Positions 63,161-64,000 of a DNA stretch of 64,000 bases are shown one piece after another (positions within the stretch are counted from its first letter, which is position 1; the number at the start of each line of letters is the position of its first letter). This stretch comes from Pachypanchax playfairii (Eukaryota; Chordata; Actinopteri; Cyprinodontiformes; Aplocheilidae). The position numbers and the translations under genes are program-made. The notes below the pieces were generated by a model that had not been told where the DNA came from, searched no databases, and saw only the letters and a list, made by a program, of their open reading frames with translations. The stretch spans positions 4,458,336-4,522,335 of the forward strand of contig SSNP01000029.1 of the NCBI GenBank assembly GCA_006937955.1. The letters run 5' to 3'.

Positions 63161-64000
63161 AGATCTGGCTGGTAGTAATGAATTGTGTGGTGCTGTTGGC
63201 ATGAGCAAGGCCATGCTATTAACCTCTCTTGCAGCTAGACTGATCTCACCCTGTCTGTCCGTCTCATCGGCCTAATGACATACTCTCACATTCTGTTCTC
63301 AACACTCACACATTCACACACTCAAACCTGTCCTTTCTAATCAAATTTCCACTGAAGTGAAAAGTATTCAACACTGTCCAATCATCCCTATTGAGAAAGT
63401 CAAAAAGCTTCTGCCAGAATTGAGAGAAAGTCTTTTCTTACCACCCACTCAAAGGAAAGGTACTTTTCAAAACTGTTTCATATGTATTAAACTCCACTAG
63501 TCTTCTATAACCAGATCAGATTTCACCATATTCCACACCAGCCTTGAGTTTCATCATGTCTTTTATGTCAGGGTTTTTTTTTCTTATTACCATCACAGTA
63601 AAGCCTTTAGCTCTGGCTGCATGCTCTTATCTGACAAGGCAGTCATGTAGTAGTTACGTCATGTCAGAGCCCTTCATAACACAGCGATTTTAGATATAAA
63701 TCACTCTGAGTTTGAGACTTTTACTTAGCTAGAGAAGATTTAAAGGGACGTCTTAAAGTTAAGGACTTGGGGCAGAAGCTGGATGACAAGCGTAACAAAC
63801 ACCCCAAATCACAGCCTGTGTGGACCTTTAATGAGTTTGTGGCGATGTTGTCCACTAAATAACAGGGCAACGTGACATAATGGGAAAGAAATGTGATGTT
63901 AAAAATGCTGTCATTGGTCATAAATATTTTACAATCTGTTAGGCTTTGTGTGCTTGTGTCTGCATAAGAAAAAACTCAGCCCGTGTGGGAAAATCTCCCA

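Larger units (their letters stand above)
47578..64000 (+). other. arid1b: arid1b intron 2 (partial, runs off the window)
   Basis: Starts with donor GTATGT and continues to the right edge. I looked for the next ARID1B exon (Q/P/Y-rich, beginning like PPQYGQQ) and did not find it. Contents called separately are an X-box/CRE module (49679-49700), the 3.3 kb assembly duplication with N gap (50748-57399), a repeat fragment with a CTCF-like site (57640-57730) and microsatellites. Remaining stretches (47600-49500, 57740-58800, 58900-60400, 60540-63100 and 63170-64000) show no exon or recognisable element. 58900-59060 and 60820-61140 look complex enough to be conserved. Confidence 0.75.

Noticed and set aside
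47578..64000. ARID1B exon 3
   Set aside because: No Q/P/Y-rich frame resembling the next ARID1B segment with flanking splice sites was seen. It probably lies beyond the window, though a short exon could be missed by eye.

Overview
The window looks like nuclear DNA of a teleost fish. The base composition is AT-rich, TG/CA, TC and AT microsatellites are frequent, coding density is very low, and the only recognisable protein-coding sequence is the 5' part of a vertebrate ARID1B gene. ARID1B is the large ARID-containing subunit of the canonical BAF (SWI/SNF) chromatin remodeller. There are no bacterial-type genes, operons, CRISPR arrays or rRNA genes. I found no intact transposon and no convincing tRNA, although the sequence was read by eye only.

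Layout. Positions 1-25240 are a long non-coding upstream flank. It holds one teleost-type palindromic repeat (2560-2996), microsatellites, a 39-base C tract, a very good CTCF-like site (15141-15159), and several stretches of balanced, motif-rich sequence that read like conserved non-coding elements. Examples are 8570-8960, 11990-13300 and 23101-23470. Positions 25241-25680 are a CpG-rich promoter and 5' UTR with three short upstream ORFs; the last is three codons long and stops 2 nt before the main ATG. Exon 1 of arid1b is 25681-26892 (404 codons), followed by a 20.5 kb intron 1. Exon 2 is 47374-47577 (68 codons), and intron 2 runs off the right edge. Both exon boundaries are phase 0 with good GT/AG signals, so the first 472 residues read through without a break.

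One assembly problem dominates intron 2. About 3.32 kb (50752-54070) is repeated without any offset change at 54081-57399, across a 10-base N gap and starting inside a (TG)n tract. This is best explained as two overlapping contig ends placed in tandem instead of merged. The true intron is probably about 3.3 kb shorter than shown.

The most interesting biological leads are modest. (1) The fish exon 1 supports a translation start well upstream of the older mammalian ARID1B start, sharing its first six residues with ARID1A as I recall that protein. (2) A perfect RFX X-box is followed after one base by a full palindromic CRE in intron 2 (49679-49700). (3) A CpG-rich, NRF1-motif-containing patch lies in intron 1 and could be an internal promoter. 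(4) CTCF-like sites in convergent orientation flank the promoter. I did not find an undescribed multi-gene system, and the single-gene content makes one unlikely here.
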